A stretch of 5,441 nt of DNA from Paracoccaceae bacterium (GTDB taxonomy: Bacteria > Pseudomonadota > Alphaproteobacteria > Rhodobacterales > Rhodobacteraceae): the NCBI GenBank assembly GCA_029881635.1, contig JAOUMG010000178.1:1-5441 (forward strand), read 5' to 3'. Positions 1-5,441 of the stretch are shown one piece after another. The first letter of the stretch is position 1. Each line of letters starts with the position of its first letter. The notes below the pieces were generated by a model. The model searched no databases. It had not been told where the DNA came from and was given only the letters and a program-made list of their open reading frames with translations. A program made the position numbers and the translations under genes.

Positions 1-30
1 GTCCTAACCGATGAATGGCGATCGGGACAT

Positions 31-1380
31 ATGATGAGCGACAGGCTGGAGACTCTAACGGCTGTGCTTCTATCTGCAGCCCAAAAGGCCGGTGCCGATG
101 CAGCCGATGCTCTGGCCGTGGATGGCAGGTCGGTATCCGTAGATGTGCGTGCGGGAAAGCTGGAACAGGCCGAGCGATCTGAAGGGATTGAAATCGGGCT
201 CAGGGTTCTGATCGGACAGCGTCAGGCTTGTGTTTCCGCCTCTGATATCTCGGATCGGACCATCCATGAAATGGCCGAGCGCGCCGTGGCGATGGCCCGA
301 GAGGCCCCCGAAGACAGCAGCCTTGGCCTTGCTGATCCTTCGCAGCTTGCGAAAGACTGGGATCTTGCGGCGCTGGATCTTGCTGATCCTTCGGCAGAAC
401 CCGATCCGGCAGATTTGGAAGACGATGCCCGAAAGGCAGAAACGGCTGCACTTGCCGTCAAGGGGATCTGCCAGTGTCAGGCCGCCTCGGCAGGCTATGG
501 CCGGCGTTCGGTTCATCTTGCCGCCTCAAACGGGTTTTCCGGGGGTTACACACGAACATCGCGGTCCATTTCCGCCGTCGCGATCACCGGCGAAGGACTG
601 GCAATGGAGCGCGACTGGGCGGCTGAAAGCCGCACCTATCAATCAGAACTGCCAAGCCCTGATGAAATTGGCCAGTTGGCGGGGATGCGCGCCGCTGAAC
701 GTGCCGGTGCGCGAAAACCAAAGACTGGCGCATATCCGGTTTTGTTTGACGAACGCATCGCCTCTGGCCTGATTGGGCATCTGTTGGGGGCGATTAACGG
801 GTCGGCCATTACTCGGGGAGCATCCTGGTTGCGGGATGCGTTAGGTACACAAGTGTTACCCTCGGGTCTGACTATTCTGGAAGATCCGCTTCGCCCCCGC
901 ATTTCCGGATCCCGCCCCTTTGATGGCGAAGGCCTGCCAACCCGGCCCCGTGCTATCGTCGATGATGGCATTTTGACGGGTTGGACGCTGGATCTGGGCA
1001 CGGCGCGGCGGCTGGGCATGGCTTCTACCGCCTCTGCCGCCCGCGGGACATCAGCGCCACCATCGCCGTCGGTTTCAAACATTGCGCTAACCCAAGGGAA
1101 CAAAAACCGGGCCGGGTTGCTGGCCGACATGGGTACCGGTTTTCTGGTTACCTCGATGATCGGCAGTTCGATCAATGCGACGACGGGCGATTATTCACGG
1201 GGTGCTTCTGGTTTCTGGGTCGAAAACGGCCAGATCGCCTATCCGGTGAACGAATGCACCATCGCGGGTAATTTGCGTGAAATGCTGATGCGGATCACGC
1301 CGGCCAATGATGCACGCCAGCATCTTTCGCATGTCGTTCCCAGTCTTCTTGTCGAAGGTCTGACCATTGCCGGTGAGTGA
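31..1380 (+). CDS. tldE: TldD/PmbA family protein, TldE (PmbA)-type
   Basis: The predicted protein of 449 residues matches the usual TldE length of about 450. In known systems TldE pairs with TldD to form a cytosolic protease that degrades or trims unfolded peptides and matures some modified peptides. The metal-binding HExxxH motif belongs to TldD, and I see none here, which fits the TldE half. Recognisable family stretches are SNGFSGGYTRTSRS (166-179), the INGSAITRGASWLRD block (255-269), GSRPFDGEGLPT (293-304), TASAARGT (333-340), SNIALTQG (349-356) and the C-terminal GDYSRGASGFWVENG/YPVNECTIAGN region (386-414). No tldD is in the window, so the partner would be elsewhere. There are tandem ATGs at 31 and 34. 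A GGGA at 24-27 is better spaced for the second, so the true start may be 34. The frame is open to the left edge, but the N-terminus looks complete. The downstream gene overlaps its stop, which suggests an operon. Confidence 0.93.
   Translation: MMSDRLETLTAVLLSAAQKAGADAADALAVDGRSVSVDVRAGKLEQAERSEGIEIGLRVLIGQRQACVSASDISDRTIHEMAERAVAMAREAPEDSSLGLADPSQLAKDWDLAALDLADPSAEPDPADLEDDARKAETAALAVKGICQCQAASAGYGRRSVHLAASNGFSGGYTRTSRSISAVAITGEGLAMERDWAAESRTYQSELPSPDEIGQLAGMRAAERAGARKPKTGAYPVLFDERIASGLIGHLLGAINGSAITRGASWLRDALGTQVLPSGLTILEDPLRPRISGSRPFDGEGLPTRPRAIVDDGILTGWTLDLGTARRLGMASTASAARGTSAPPSPSVSNIALTQGNKNRAGLLADMGTGFLVTSMIGSSINATTGDYSRGASGFWVENGQIAYPVNECTIAGNLREMLMRITPANDARQHLSHVVPSLLVEGLTIAGE
328..393 (+). 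repeat. tldE: 15-base exact direct repeat within tldE
   Basis: CTTGCTGATCCTTCG occurs at 328-342 and again at 379-393. The copies are 51 bases apart, so in frame, and each encodes LADPS (residues 100-104 and 117-121) with identical codons. They lie in an acidic, low-conservation linker. This may be a small internal duplication or chance. Confidence 0.6.
1355..1358 (+). promoter_or_regulatory. Ribosome binding site of cysQ inside tldE
   Basis: AAGG within GAAGGT lies 8 bases before the TTG at 1367 and 14 before the GTG at 1373. The spacing favours the TTG start. It lies within the last codons of tldE, so translation of the two genes is probably coupled. Confidence 0.45.
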
Positions 1381-2146
1381 CATTTCGCTATTGACCGATG
1401 CCGCATATGCGGCGGGTGACATTGCCCGACGGTTCTGGCGTCAGGACGCGGAAGTCTGGGACAAGGCAGATGACGCAGGTCCGGTGACCGAGGCCGACCT
1501 CGCCGTCAATGAAATGCTGGCTGAAAAACTTCGCAAGGCGCGCCCCGATTATGGGTGGCTGTCGGAAGAAACACCTGACGCAGGCGAAAGACTTGCCGCT
1601 GATCGGGCTTTCATCATTGATCCGATTGACGGCACTCGCGCCTTTATTGCGGGGGAAAAGACCTTTTCGCACTCGCTCGCCATTGCGGAACGGGGGCGTA
1701 TCATTGCGGCCGTGGTCTATCTGCCAATGTATGACGCGCTTTATGCAGCAACAGAGGATAGTGCCGCCACTCGCAATGGCGCGCCTATCCGTGTGACTGA
1801 ACCCTCGGGCGCCCAGAATGCCACGTTATTGACGGCGCGGGTAAACCTTGCCCCAGAGCATTGGCAGGATGGAACGCCACCGCCGGTAAAACGGGAATTT
1901 CGGGCATCCATTGCCTACCGTCTTTGCCTGGTGGCCGAGGGGCGTTTTGACGGCATGCTGACGTTGCGGCCAACCTGGGAATGGGACATCGCGGCAGGTG
2001 ACCTGATTGCCCGGCAGGCAGGTGCCCGCGTAACAGACAGCGCCGGTTCACCTATCGGATACAATGCACCAAAACCGGCTGCTGCCGGGATATTGGCGGC
2101 AGGCCAACGCCTGCACCGCGATCTGATCGGGCGTATTCGTCCCTGA
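1367..2146 (+). CDS. cysQ: 3'(2'),5'-bisphosphate nucleotidase CysQ / inositol monophosphatase family
   Basis: The 259-residue protein belongs to the metal- and lithium-sensitive phosphatase family (IMPase/CysQ/FBPase). Metal ligands are visible: E67 in WLSEET, D85 and D88 in DPIDGT (85-90), and D207 in WEWDIAAGD (204-212). CysQ removes the 3'-phosphate from 3'-phosphoadenosine 5'-phosphate, a by-product of sulfate assimilation, in the cytosol. Substrate choice between this and inositol phosphates cannot be read from motifs alone. The CysQ name rests on overall resemblance and on the neighbouring tldE, a common alphaproteobacterial pairing. The start overlaps the end of tldE. A TTG at 1367 sits 8 bases after an AAGG, while an alternative GTG at 1373 is 14 bases away. 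I prefer TTG, and the choice changes only two residues. No sulfate-assimilation genes are in the window. The protein looks intact and full length. Confidence 0.88.
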   Translation: MPVSDISLLTDAAYAAGDIARRFWRQDAEVWDKADDAGPVTEADLAVNEMLAEKLRKARPDYGWLSEETPDAGERLAADRAFIIDPIDGTRAFIAGEKTFSHSLAIAERGRIIAAVVYLPMYDALYAATEDSAATRNGAPIRVTEPSGAQNATLLTARVNLAPEHWQDGTPPPVKREFRASIAYRLCLVAEGRFDGMLTLRPTWEWDIAAGDLIARQAGARVTDSAGSPIGYNAPKPAAAGILAAGQRLHRDLIGRIRP

Positions 2147-2175
2147 AACGGGGTTTCCGGCCCTTGGCCTTTATT
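2145..2175 (+). terminator. Possible weak terminator after cysQ
   Basis: Two small hairpins follow one another at the end of cysQ. GAAAC/GTTTC (2145-2149 and 2153-2157, loop of 3) overlaps the stop codon. GGCC/GGCC (2159-2162 and 2166-2169, loop of 3) is followed by TTTATT (2170-2175). The stems are short and the T tract is interrupted, so this is only a candidate. A competing pairing, CGGCC (2158-2162) with GGCCG (2177-2181), is also possible. Confidence 0.3.
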
Positions 2176-2237
2176 CGGCCGAAGATCTTCAGCCCAAAGT
2201 CTGAAACAAGACCCGACCCCTGACCGCAGTTCAGTAA

Positions 2238-2266
2238 CCCATGATGTGACAGTTCTGTGTCATGGG
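2238..2266 (+). repeat. Inverted repeat in the leader of the DUF4956-VTC operon
   Basis: CCCATGA (2238-2244) is matched by TCATGGG (2260-2266). Nested inside is a second dyad, TGACA (2247-2251) and TGTCA (2258-2262), with 6 bases between. The two pairings compete, so the region could fold in more than one way as RNA or act as a protein-binding dyad in DNA. It ends 36 bases before the DUF4956 start codon. I do not recognise a known operator. Function unknown. Confidence 0.5.
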
Positions 2267-2282
2267 CGCTGACCGGAGCGCC
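2265..2282 (+). repeat. GC-rich hairpin close to the DUF4956 start
   Basis: GGCGCT (2265-2270) and AGCGCC (2277-2282) form a perfect 6-base stem with loop GACCGG. No T run follows, so it is not a typical intrinsic terminator. It overlaps the preceding dyad by two bases and ends 20 bases before the ATG at 2303. A weak AGG at 2293-2295 serves as the probable ribosome binding site, 7 bases before that ATG. The hairpin could influence translation or mark part of an operator. Confidence 0.45.
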
Positions 2283-2302
2283 GTCACAATACAGGCGCAC
2301 AA

Positions 2303-2896
2303 ATGCAAATCATTGATCCCAGTAACTTTCTAGTAGAACTCGTCTTGAGGTTCGCCATTGATGTCGTCGCGATGGTCTCGCTGGTCTTCGGCATGTACTA
2401 CCGGCGTTACCGTGACAAGGAACTCGCCACAGCGGCGTCGATGTTCAACATTTTTGCCTTTGCGGTTCTGACGATCCTGTCATCGGTCGAATTCAGCATC
2501 GCTGCGGGTTTCGGGCTTTTCGCAATTCTGGCGCTGTTCAGCCTCAGATCAGAAACGATCAGCAAAGTTGAGATCTCGTATTTCTTTGGATCCATCGGGT
2601 TGGCCGTAATCTGCTCGGTCATGGGCACCAGCCTGACGCTGGTCGCGACGATTGCCACCTTCGTAATCGTTGCCGCCTGGATCATTGATCATCCGAGAAT
2701 GCTCAGATCGTCCAGCAGCGCCAAACTGACGCTCGACCGTATCGAGCCGCAGATTCTTTCCGACTACGAAAGCATGCGCAGCGAACTGTCGGGTCGTCTG
2801 GGAGTTGAGGTGATGACCTTCCAGATCCTGGAGGTGAATTATGTCAATGACCTCGTCCGGCTCAATGTCTTTTACCGCAAGCAGGAAACCCTATGA
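2303..2896 (+). CDS. DUF4956 domain-containing membrane protein
   Basis: The protein of 197 residues has about four to five hydrophobic segments in its first two thirds (about 10-31, 47-62, 64-80, 92-106 and 109-127). A soluble, charged C-terminal part follows (about 130-197). The stretch GFGLFAILALFSLRSETISKVEISYFF region (69-95) resembles the conserved core of DUF4956, in which a hydrophobic helix runs into an LR(S/T)E-type turn. There is no obvious cleavable signal peptide, so it is probably an inner-membrane protein. DUF4956 has no established biochemical function that I know of. It is repeatedly found next to VTC-domain polyphosphate polymerase genes, as here: its stop overlaps the next start in an ATGA (2893-2896). 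Inference: it anchors the polymerase or forms a membrane path for its product. The ATG at 2303 has only a weak AGG site. No better start was seen. Confidence 0.82.
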   Translation: MQIIDPSNFLVELVLRFAIDVVAMVSLVFGMYYRRYRDKELATAASMFNIFAFAVLTILSSVEFSIAAGFGLFAILALFSLRSETISKVEISYFFGSIGLAVICSVMGTSLTLVATIATFVIVAAWIIDHPRMLRSSSSAKLTLDRIEPQILSDYESMRSELSGRLGVEVMTFQILEVNYVNDLVRLNVFYRKQETL

Positions 2897-3714
2897 CCGC
2901 ACATGCCCCAAATCTTGACCTTGAATGGTTGACGGACTGTTTCAAAGGTATCTCGCTTGAAGATCTGAACGCCAAGGCGGGCATGATGGCGCGAATGGAT
3001 AACAAATACGTGCTGCGCCGGTCAGAGTTGAAAAGAGTCATGCCGGAACTGGCAAAGCGATTTGATATTCTCGATATCGATCAACGACGCATTTTTACCT
3101 ATGATACGCGGTATTTTGACGATGCGGGACGCAGTGCCTATCAAGAGCACCATCAAGGCAGGCGGCAGGGCTTTAAGGTTCGCGTGCGACGCTATGCCGA
3201 TGCGGGGCTTTGCTTTCTTGAGGTGAAAGTGAAGGGCCTACGGGGTATGACGGTCAAGCACCGTATCCCCTATAATCCTGCGCAAAGCGGGTATCTGACC
3301 AACGCTGCTGTCGAATTTGCCGGGAACGTTTACAGCGACCACTACGGCAAGCCATTCGGATACCGTCTGCAATGGGCAATGGATGTCCGCTACAAGCGCA
3401 TCACCCTTGTTGCAGGGGACGGCGGCGAACGCATGACGATCGACACCGATCTGCAATACAGGTCATCCAAACGTTCGCTTAGCCTGGGCACAGATGTCTT
3501 TATCGTCGAAACCAAATCCGATCAGGGGCGTGGTTTTGCAGATAAATGCCTGCGTAACGTACATGAACGCCCTTTGAAGAAATGTTCAAAATACTGTCTG
3601 GGTATGGCGGCGCTGGGCGAGGTTTCGCGGTACAATCTATTTATGCCGACAATGCGGAAACTTGGAATGATTGGCCAGGAACCGGCGGATCAGCAAATGC
3701 TGGCCTGTGCCTGA
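2893..3714 (+). CDS. VTC-domain protein, putative polyphosphate polymerase
   Basis: The 273-residue protein has the VTC domain of the triphosphate tunnel metalloenzyme superfamily. In yeast, Vtc4 uses this fold to make polyphosphate from ATP. Basic and acidic tunnel motifs are present in order: NKY (37-39), YDTRYFD (70-76), KVRVRRY (95-101), FLEVKVKG (108-115), TVKHR (120-124), VRYKR (165-169), ERMTIDTDL (179-187), VETKS (205-209) and KKCSKYCLG (229-237). These correspond to the Vtc4 lysine, arginine and glutamate positions as I recall them, so the site looks intact. There is no SPX domain and no membrane segment, so it is probably cytosolic or peripheral. It is coupled to the DUF4956 membrane protein by an ATGA overlap. 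AGGA at 2883-2886 sits 6 bases before the ATG and supports this start. Polymerase activity is inferred; another triphosphate-handling activity cannot be excluded. The C-terminal tail after about 245 is not recognised. Confidence 0.85.
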   Translation: MTAHAPNLDLEWLTDCFKGISLEDLNAKAGMMARMDNKYVLRRSELKRVMPELAKRFDILDIDQRRIFTYDTRYFDDAGRSAYQEHHQGRRQGFKVRVRRYADAGLCFLEVKVKGLRGMTVKHRIPYNPAQSGYLTNAAVEFAGNVYSDHYGKPFGYRLQWAMDVRYKRITLVAGDGGERMTIDTDLQYRSSKRSLSLGTDVFIVETKSDQGRGFADKCLRNVHERPLKKCSKYCLGMAALGEVSRYNLFMPTMRKLGMIGQEPADQQMLACA

Positions 3715-3725
3715 GGCTGATCGCC
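3684..3725. terminator. Imperfect inverted repeat between convergent genes, candidate terminator
   Basis: GGCGGATCAGC (3684-3694) pairs with GCTGATCGCC (3716-3725): ten base pairs with one bulged G and a 21-base loop. It spans the VTC stop codon (3712-3714) and ends just before the desaturase stop on the other strand. On the + strand it is followed by ATCATTT, a poor T tract, and on the - strand by no T run. A competing small hairpin, CAGC/GCTG (3691-3694 and 3699-3702), lies inside. It may help end or stabilise transcripts from either side. Confidence 0.35.
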
Positions 3726-3726
3726 A

Positions 3727-4707
3727 TCATTTCGCGTACATGCGTTTCTTGCGGTCCCGGGTCTGTTTTGTAGCCTCGTCTGTTCCATCATGAAATGTGC
3801 CGAACCAACGGTCCCAGGGCATTTCCTGATTGCCGTAATTGCACTCGAAAAAGCGGTGATGGAGTGTGTGGTAGAACGTACCCAGCGCGAGGCGGCGCTT
3901 GTCCTTGATCAGCAGGTCTTCGTATCCTGTATGGCTCATCGCGGCGCCCGGCCCCTGATAGATCAGGTGAAAGATCAGATGAACCGGATGGGTGGCAACG
4001 ATCCAGTGAATGCAGATGGTAGAGAAATACAGCATGGCTTCGAACGGATGCATCGCCATGCCCGACCAGGGGCCAATGTTGATGTTACGGTGATGGAGCG
4101 AATGAAATCGTGTGTAGAAAAAGGGCACATGCAGTAACCGATGCGCCCAATAAAAGTGAAACGCCGACCAGATCGGCATCAGTATCAGTGCAGCGACGAA
4201 CCAAATGGGATTCGACGCGAATGTGATGGTGGGCGCATAGCCGTTGGCCATCATCCAGACGGTCACCACCTGAAATATGGTCCAGGCTGTCACGCCACTT
4301 GCCAAGGTCCAGAACATATTGTCGCGGACCTGATCGGCGAATTTGAAGGTTCGGTTGTTCCGTACCTGATCGCGGCCATCAAACTTCAGAATCTTGGCTT
4401 GCCCGCGAATGATGTAGAAGTACCAGTGCAACGCACCGGCGCTGAAAAACATGATCGCCAGATTGATTACATAGGTCTGGGCGATCCAACCGACGGCGAA
4501 TGTCTTTGAATCTTCCAGCGAGGGGTAAAGCAAATACCAGGCCGCGATGGCGACAATCAGCAGCATCACCCGTTCGCTAAGCATCAGCCAGTTATGTGCA
4601 AACCAACGCGCGAAAAATCCCGCATCTGGCGGCCAGCGAAAGATTGATGGGTCAGCCAGCGGAAGATCCGGATGATAGTTCCAGTCCCCTTTCGGTTCAC
4701 TGGGCAT
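3727..4707 (-). CDS. Sterol desaturase / fatty acid hydroxylase family membrane protein
   Basis: The 326-residue integral membrane protein belongs to the di-iron fatty acid hydroxylase superfamily, whose members hydroxylate or desaturate lipids, sterols or carotenoids using O2. The histidine clusters are present: HRLLH (189-193), HSLHH (202-206) and HTLHH (280-284). There is an extra SHTGYE (258-263) of the kind seen in sterol desaturases. Hydrophobic segments lie at about 46-62, 71-97, 133-152, 168-183 and 224-250. The catalytic domain covers about 172-305. The reading frame is open further upstream to 4812, but that stretch overlaps the aldolase-like gene and reads like out-of-frame sequence. 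I chose the ATG at 4707 because GGAAGGG lies 7 bases before it. It overlaps the end of the aldolase-like gene by 11 bases, so the two are probably co-translated. The lipid substrate is unknown, and the name does not prove that sterols are involved. Confidence 0.9.
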   Translation of the reverse strand: MPSEPKGDWNYHPDLPLADPSIFRWPPDAGFFARWFAHNWLMLSERVMLLIVAIAAWYLLYPSLEDSKTFAVGWIAQTYVINLAIMFFSAGALHWYFYIIRGQAKILKFDGRDQVRNNRTFKFADQVRDNMFWTLASGVTAWTIFQVVTVWMMANGYAPTITFASNPIWFVAALILMPIWSAFHFYWAHRLLHVPFFYTRFHSLHHRNINIGPWSGMAMHPFEAMLYFSTICIHWIVATHPVHLIFHLIYQGPGAAMSHTGYEDLLIKDKRRLALGTFYHTLHHRFFECNYGNQEMPWDRWFGTFHDGTDEATKQTRDRKKRMYAK

Positions 4708-5441
4708 ATGTCGACCCTTCCGAGTCGAGTATGGCCTTGATTTCGCGCAGGTGGGCGTCGCACTGGCCAGGGTAATCGTCCAGTTCCTGTGCTGTCTTTT
4801 CAGCGATTTCATCGCTCAGAACGCGCAGCGGTCGACCGGTTTGCAGGGCACGAATGTAGGTTTCGGCAGCCCGTTCAAAATAATAAAGCCGGTTAAAGGT
4901 GTCGGCCACGTCGCTGCCGATAATCAGCACCCCGTGATTGCCCATGATCATCACCCGGACCTTGGGGTCGGTCAGCATTCCCGCGCAGCGCGCGCCTTCG
5001 CTTTCAAAGGCAAGCCCGCCATAACCTTCGTCAATCACATAGCGGTTGTAGAAAGTCGCGCAATTCTGGTCGATCGGCGGCAGGCTACTGTCGGCAAGAC
5101 TGGCCAGAACCGTGGCGTGGATCGAGTGTACATGCATGACACAACGGGCATGCCGGACATGCCGGTGTATCGAACCGTGCAGACCCCAGGCTGTTGGGTC
5201 GGGCGCATTGGGGCCTTTCAGAGTATTGGCGTCATTCGCATCAATCAGCAGAAGATCACTGGCGCGGATACGCTCAAAATGCATCTGATTGGGATTCATC
5301 AGGAATTGGCTGCCGTCCTCATTCACGGCAAGTGAAAAGTGGTTGGCGACGCCTTCATGCATGTTCAATCGTGCAGTCCAGCGGAATGCGGCGGCCAGAT
5401 CAATCCGCTCTGGCCAAAAGGCCATGTTCTGTGCGGAAATT
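4697..5441 (-). CDS. Class II aldolase/adducin family protein (5' end uncertain, probably runs off the window)
   Basis: At least 242 residues if counted from the ATG at 5425. The frame stays open through the last 16 bases and no ribosome binding site is seen before that ATG, so the start probably lies outside the window. The family includes zinc enzymes such as L-fuculose-1-phosphate aldolase and non-enzymatic adducin head domains. Counting from 5425, zinc ligands are probably H98 and H100 (HVHSIH) and H164 (GNHG). VANHFS (26-31) resembles the family's substrate-phosphate loop. The usual catalytic acid, four residues before the histidine of the SSEWRFH-type motif, appears as A79 in TAWGLH (78-83). 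The protein may therefore be a different lyase or epimerase, or a non-catalytic member. The downstream desaturase-like gene starts inside its last codons, which suggests one transcript and a shared role. The substrate cannot be named. Confidence 0.85.
   Translation of the reverse strand, partial: ISAQNMAFWPERIDLAAAFRWTARLNMHEGVANHFSLAVNEDGSQFLMNPNQMHFERIRASDLLLIDANDANTLKGPNAPDPTAWGLHGSIHRHVRHARCVMHVHSIHATVLASLADSSLPPIDQNCATFYNRYVIDEGYGGLAFESEGARCAGMLTDPKVRVMIMGNHGVLIIGSDVADTFNRLYYFERAAETYIRALQTGRPLRVLSDEIAEKTAQELDDYPGQCDAHLREIKAILDSEGSTYAQ
4715..4721 (-). promoter_or_regulatory. Ribosome binding site that sets the desaturase start
   Basis: On the - strand GGAAGGG stands 7 bases before the ATG at 4707, a strong match to the 16S tail complement. 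It lies in the last codons of the aldolase-like gene and argues against the longer frame beginning at 4812. Confidence 0.7.

Noticed and set aside
230..772. Long open frame on the + strand in another frame of tldE
   Set aside because: The conserved TldE motifs are in the main frame. This one shows no motif and no plausible start signal.
639..1175. Long open frame on the - strand opposite tldE
   Set aside because: No family resemblance, and it is fully covered by conserved TldE sequence on the + strand.
2245..2263. CRP/FNR-like site or Pho box before the DUF4956 gene
   Set aside because: TGTGA is present, but the matching TCACA half is missing at the right spacing. Only one CTGTCAC-like half is found on the reverse strand, without the 11-base direct repeat of a Pho box.
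2284..2290. Possible -10 element (CACAAT) for the DUF4956-VTC operon
   Set aside because: No convincing -35 element at a suitable distance, and it lies almost on the ribosome binding site.
2893..3714. CYTH-type (CyaB/thiamine triphosphatase) enzyme instead of VTC
   Set aside because: The N-terminal ExExK signature of CYTH proteins is absent, and the NKY, ETKS and SKY motifs fit VTC better.
4708..4812. Longer N-terminus for the sterol desaturase, beginning at 4812
   Set aside because: The extra 35 residues overlap the aldolase-like gene, are not hydrophobic or family-like, and the ATG at 4707 has a strong ribosome binding site.
4751..5335. Long open frame on the + strand opposite the aldolase-like gene
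   Set aside because: No recognisable domain, and it lies entirely antisense to a convincing family member. It is a by-product of GC-rich codon use.

Overview
This window looks like a piece of a marine alphaproteobacterial chromosome, most likely of the Rhodobacterales (roseobacter type). The base composition is moderately GC-rich. The TldE-like and CysQ-like proteins resemble roseobacter homologues as I remember them, and the genes are packed with short overlaps. The taxonomic call is inference from memory, not a search result.

Layout: six protein genes in two convergent blocks. On the + strand, a TldE/PmbA-family gene (31-1380) overlaps a CysQ/inositol-monophosphatase-family gene (1367-2146). 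A 156-base gap (2147-2302) follows. It holds small hairpins after cysQ and a pair of nearly abutting inverted repeats just before the next gene. Then comes a translationally coupled pair, ATGA overlap at 2893-2896: a small DUF4956 integral membrane protein (2303-2896) and a VTC-domain putative polyphosphate polymerase (2893-3714). On the - strand, reading from the right edge, a class II aldolase/adducin-family gene runs in from outside the window (4697-5441, start not certain). It overlaps by 11 bases a sterol desaturase/fatty-acid hydroxylase family membrane protein (3727-4707). The two blocks converge with only 12 bases between stop codons, and an imperfect inverted repeat spans that junction.

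How the genes may work together: tldE and cysQ are a commonly seen alphaproteobacterial neighbour pair with housekeeping-type roles (peptide/protein maturation; removal of 3'-phosphoadenosine 5'-phosphate or a similar phosphomonoester). The DUF4956-VTC pair is the most interesting unit. It looks like a split, SPX-free bacterial counterpart of the eukaryotic VTC complex, with a cytosolic tunnel-fold polymerase and a separate membrane partner. The aldolase-like and desaturase-like genes are tightly coupled and may act on one metabolite or lipid, but the sequence does not say which. The aldolase-like protein keeps its metal-binding histidines but lacks the usual catalytic acid.

No tRNA, rRNA, CRISPR array, insertion sequence or phage-like feature was seen.
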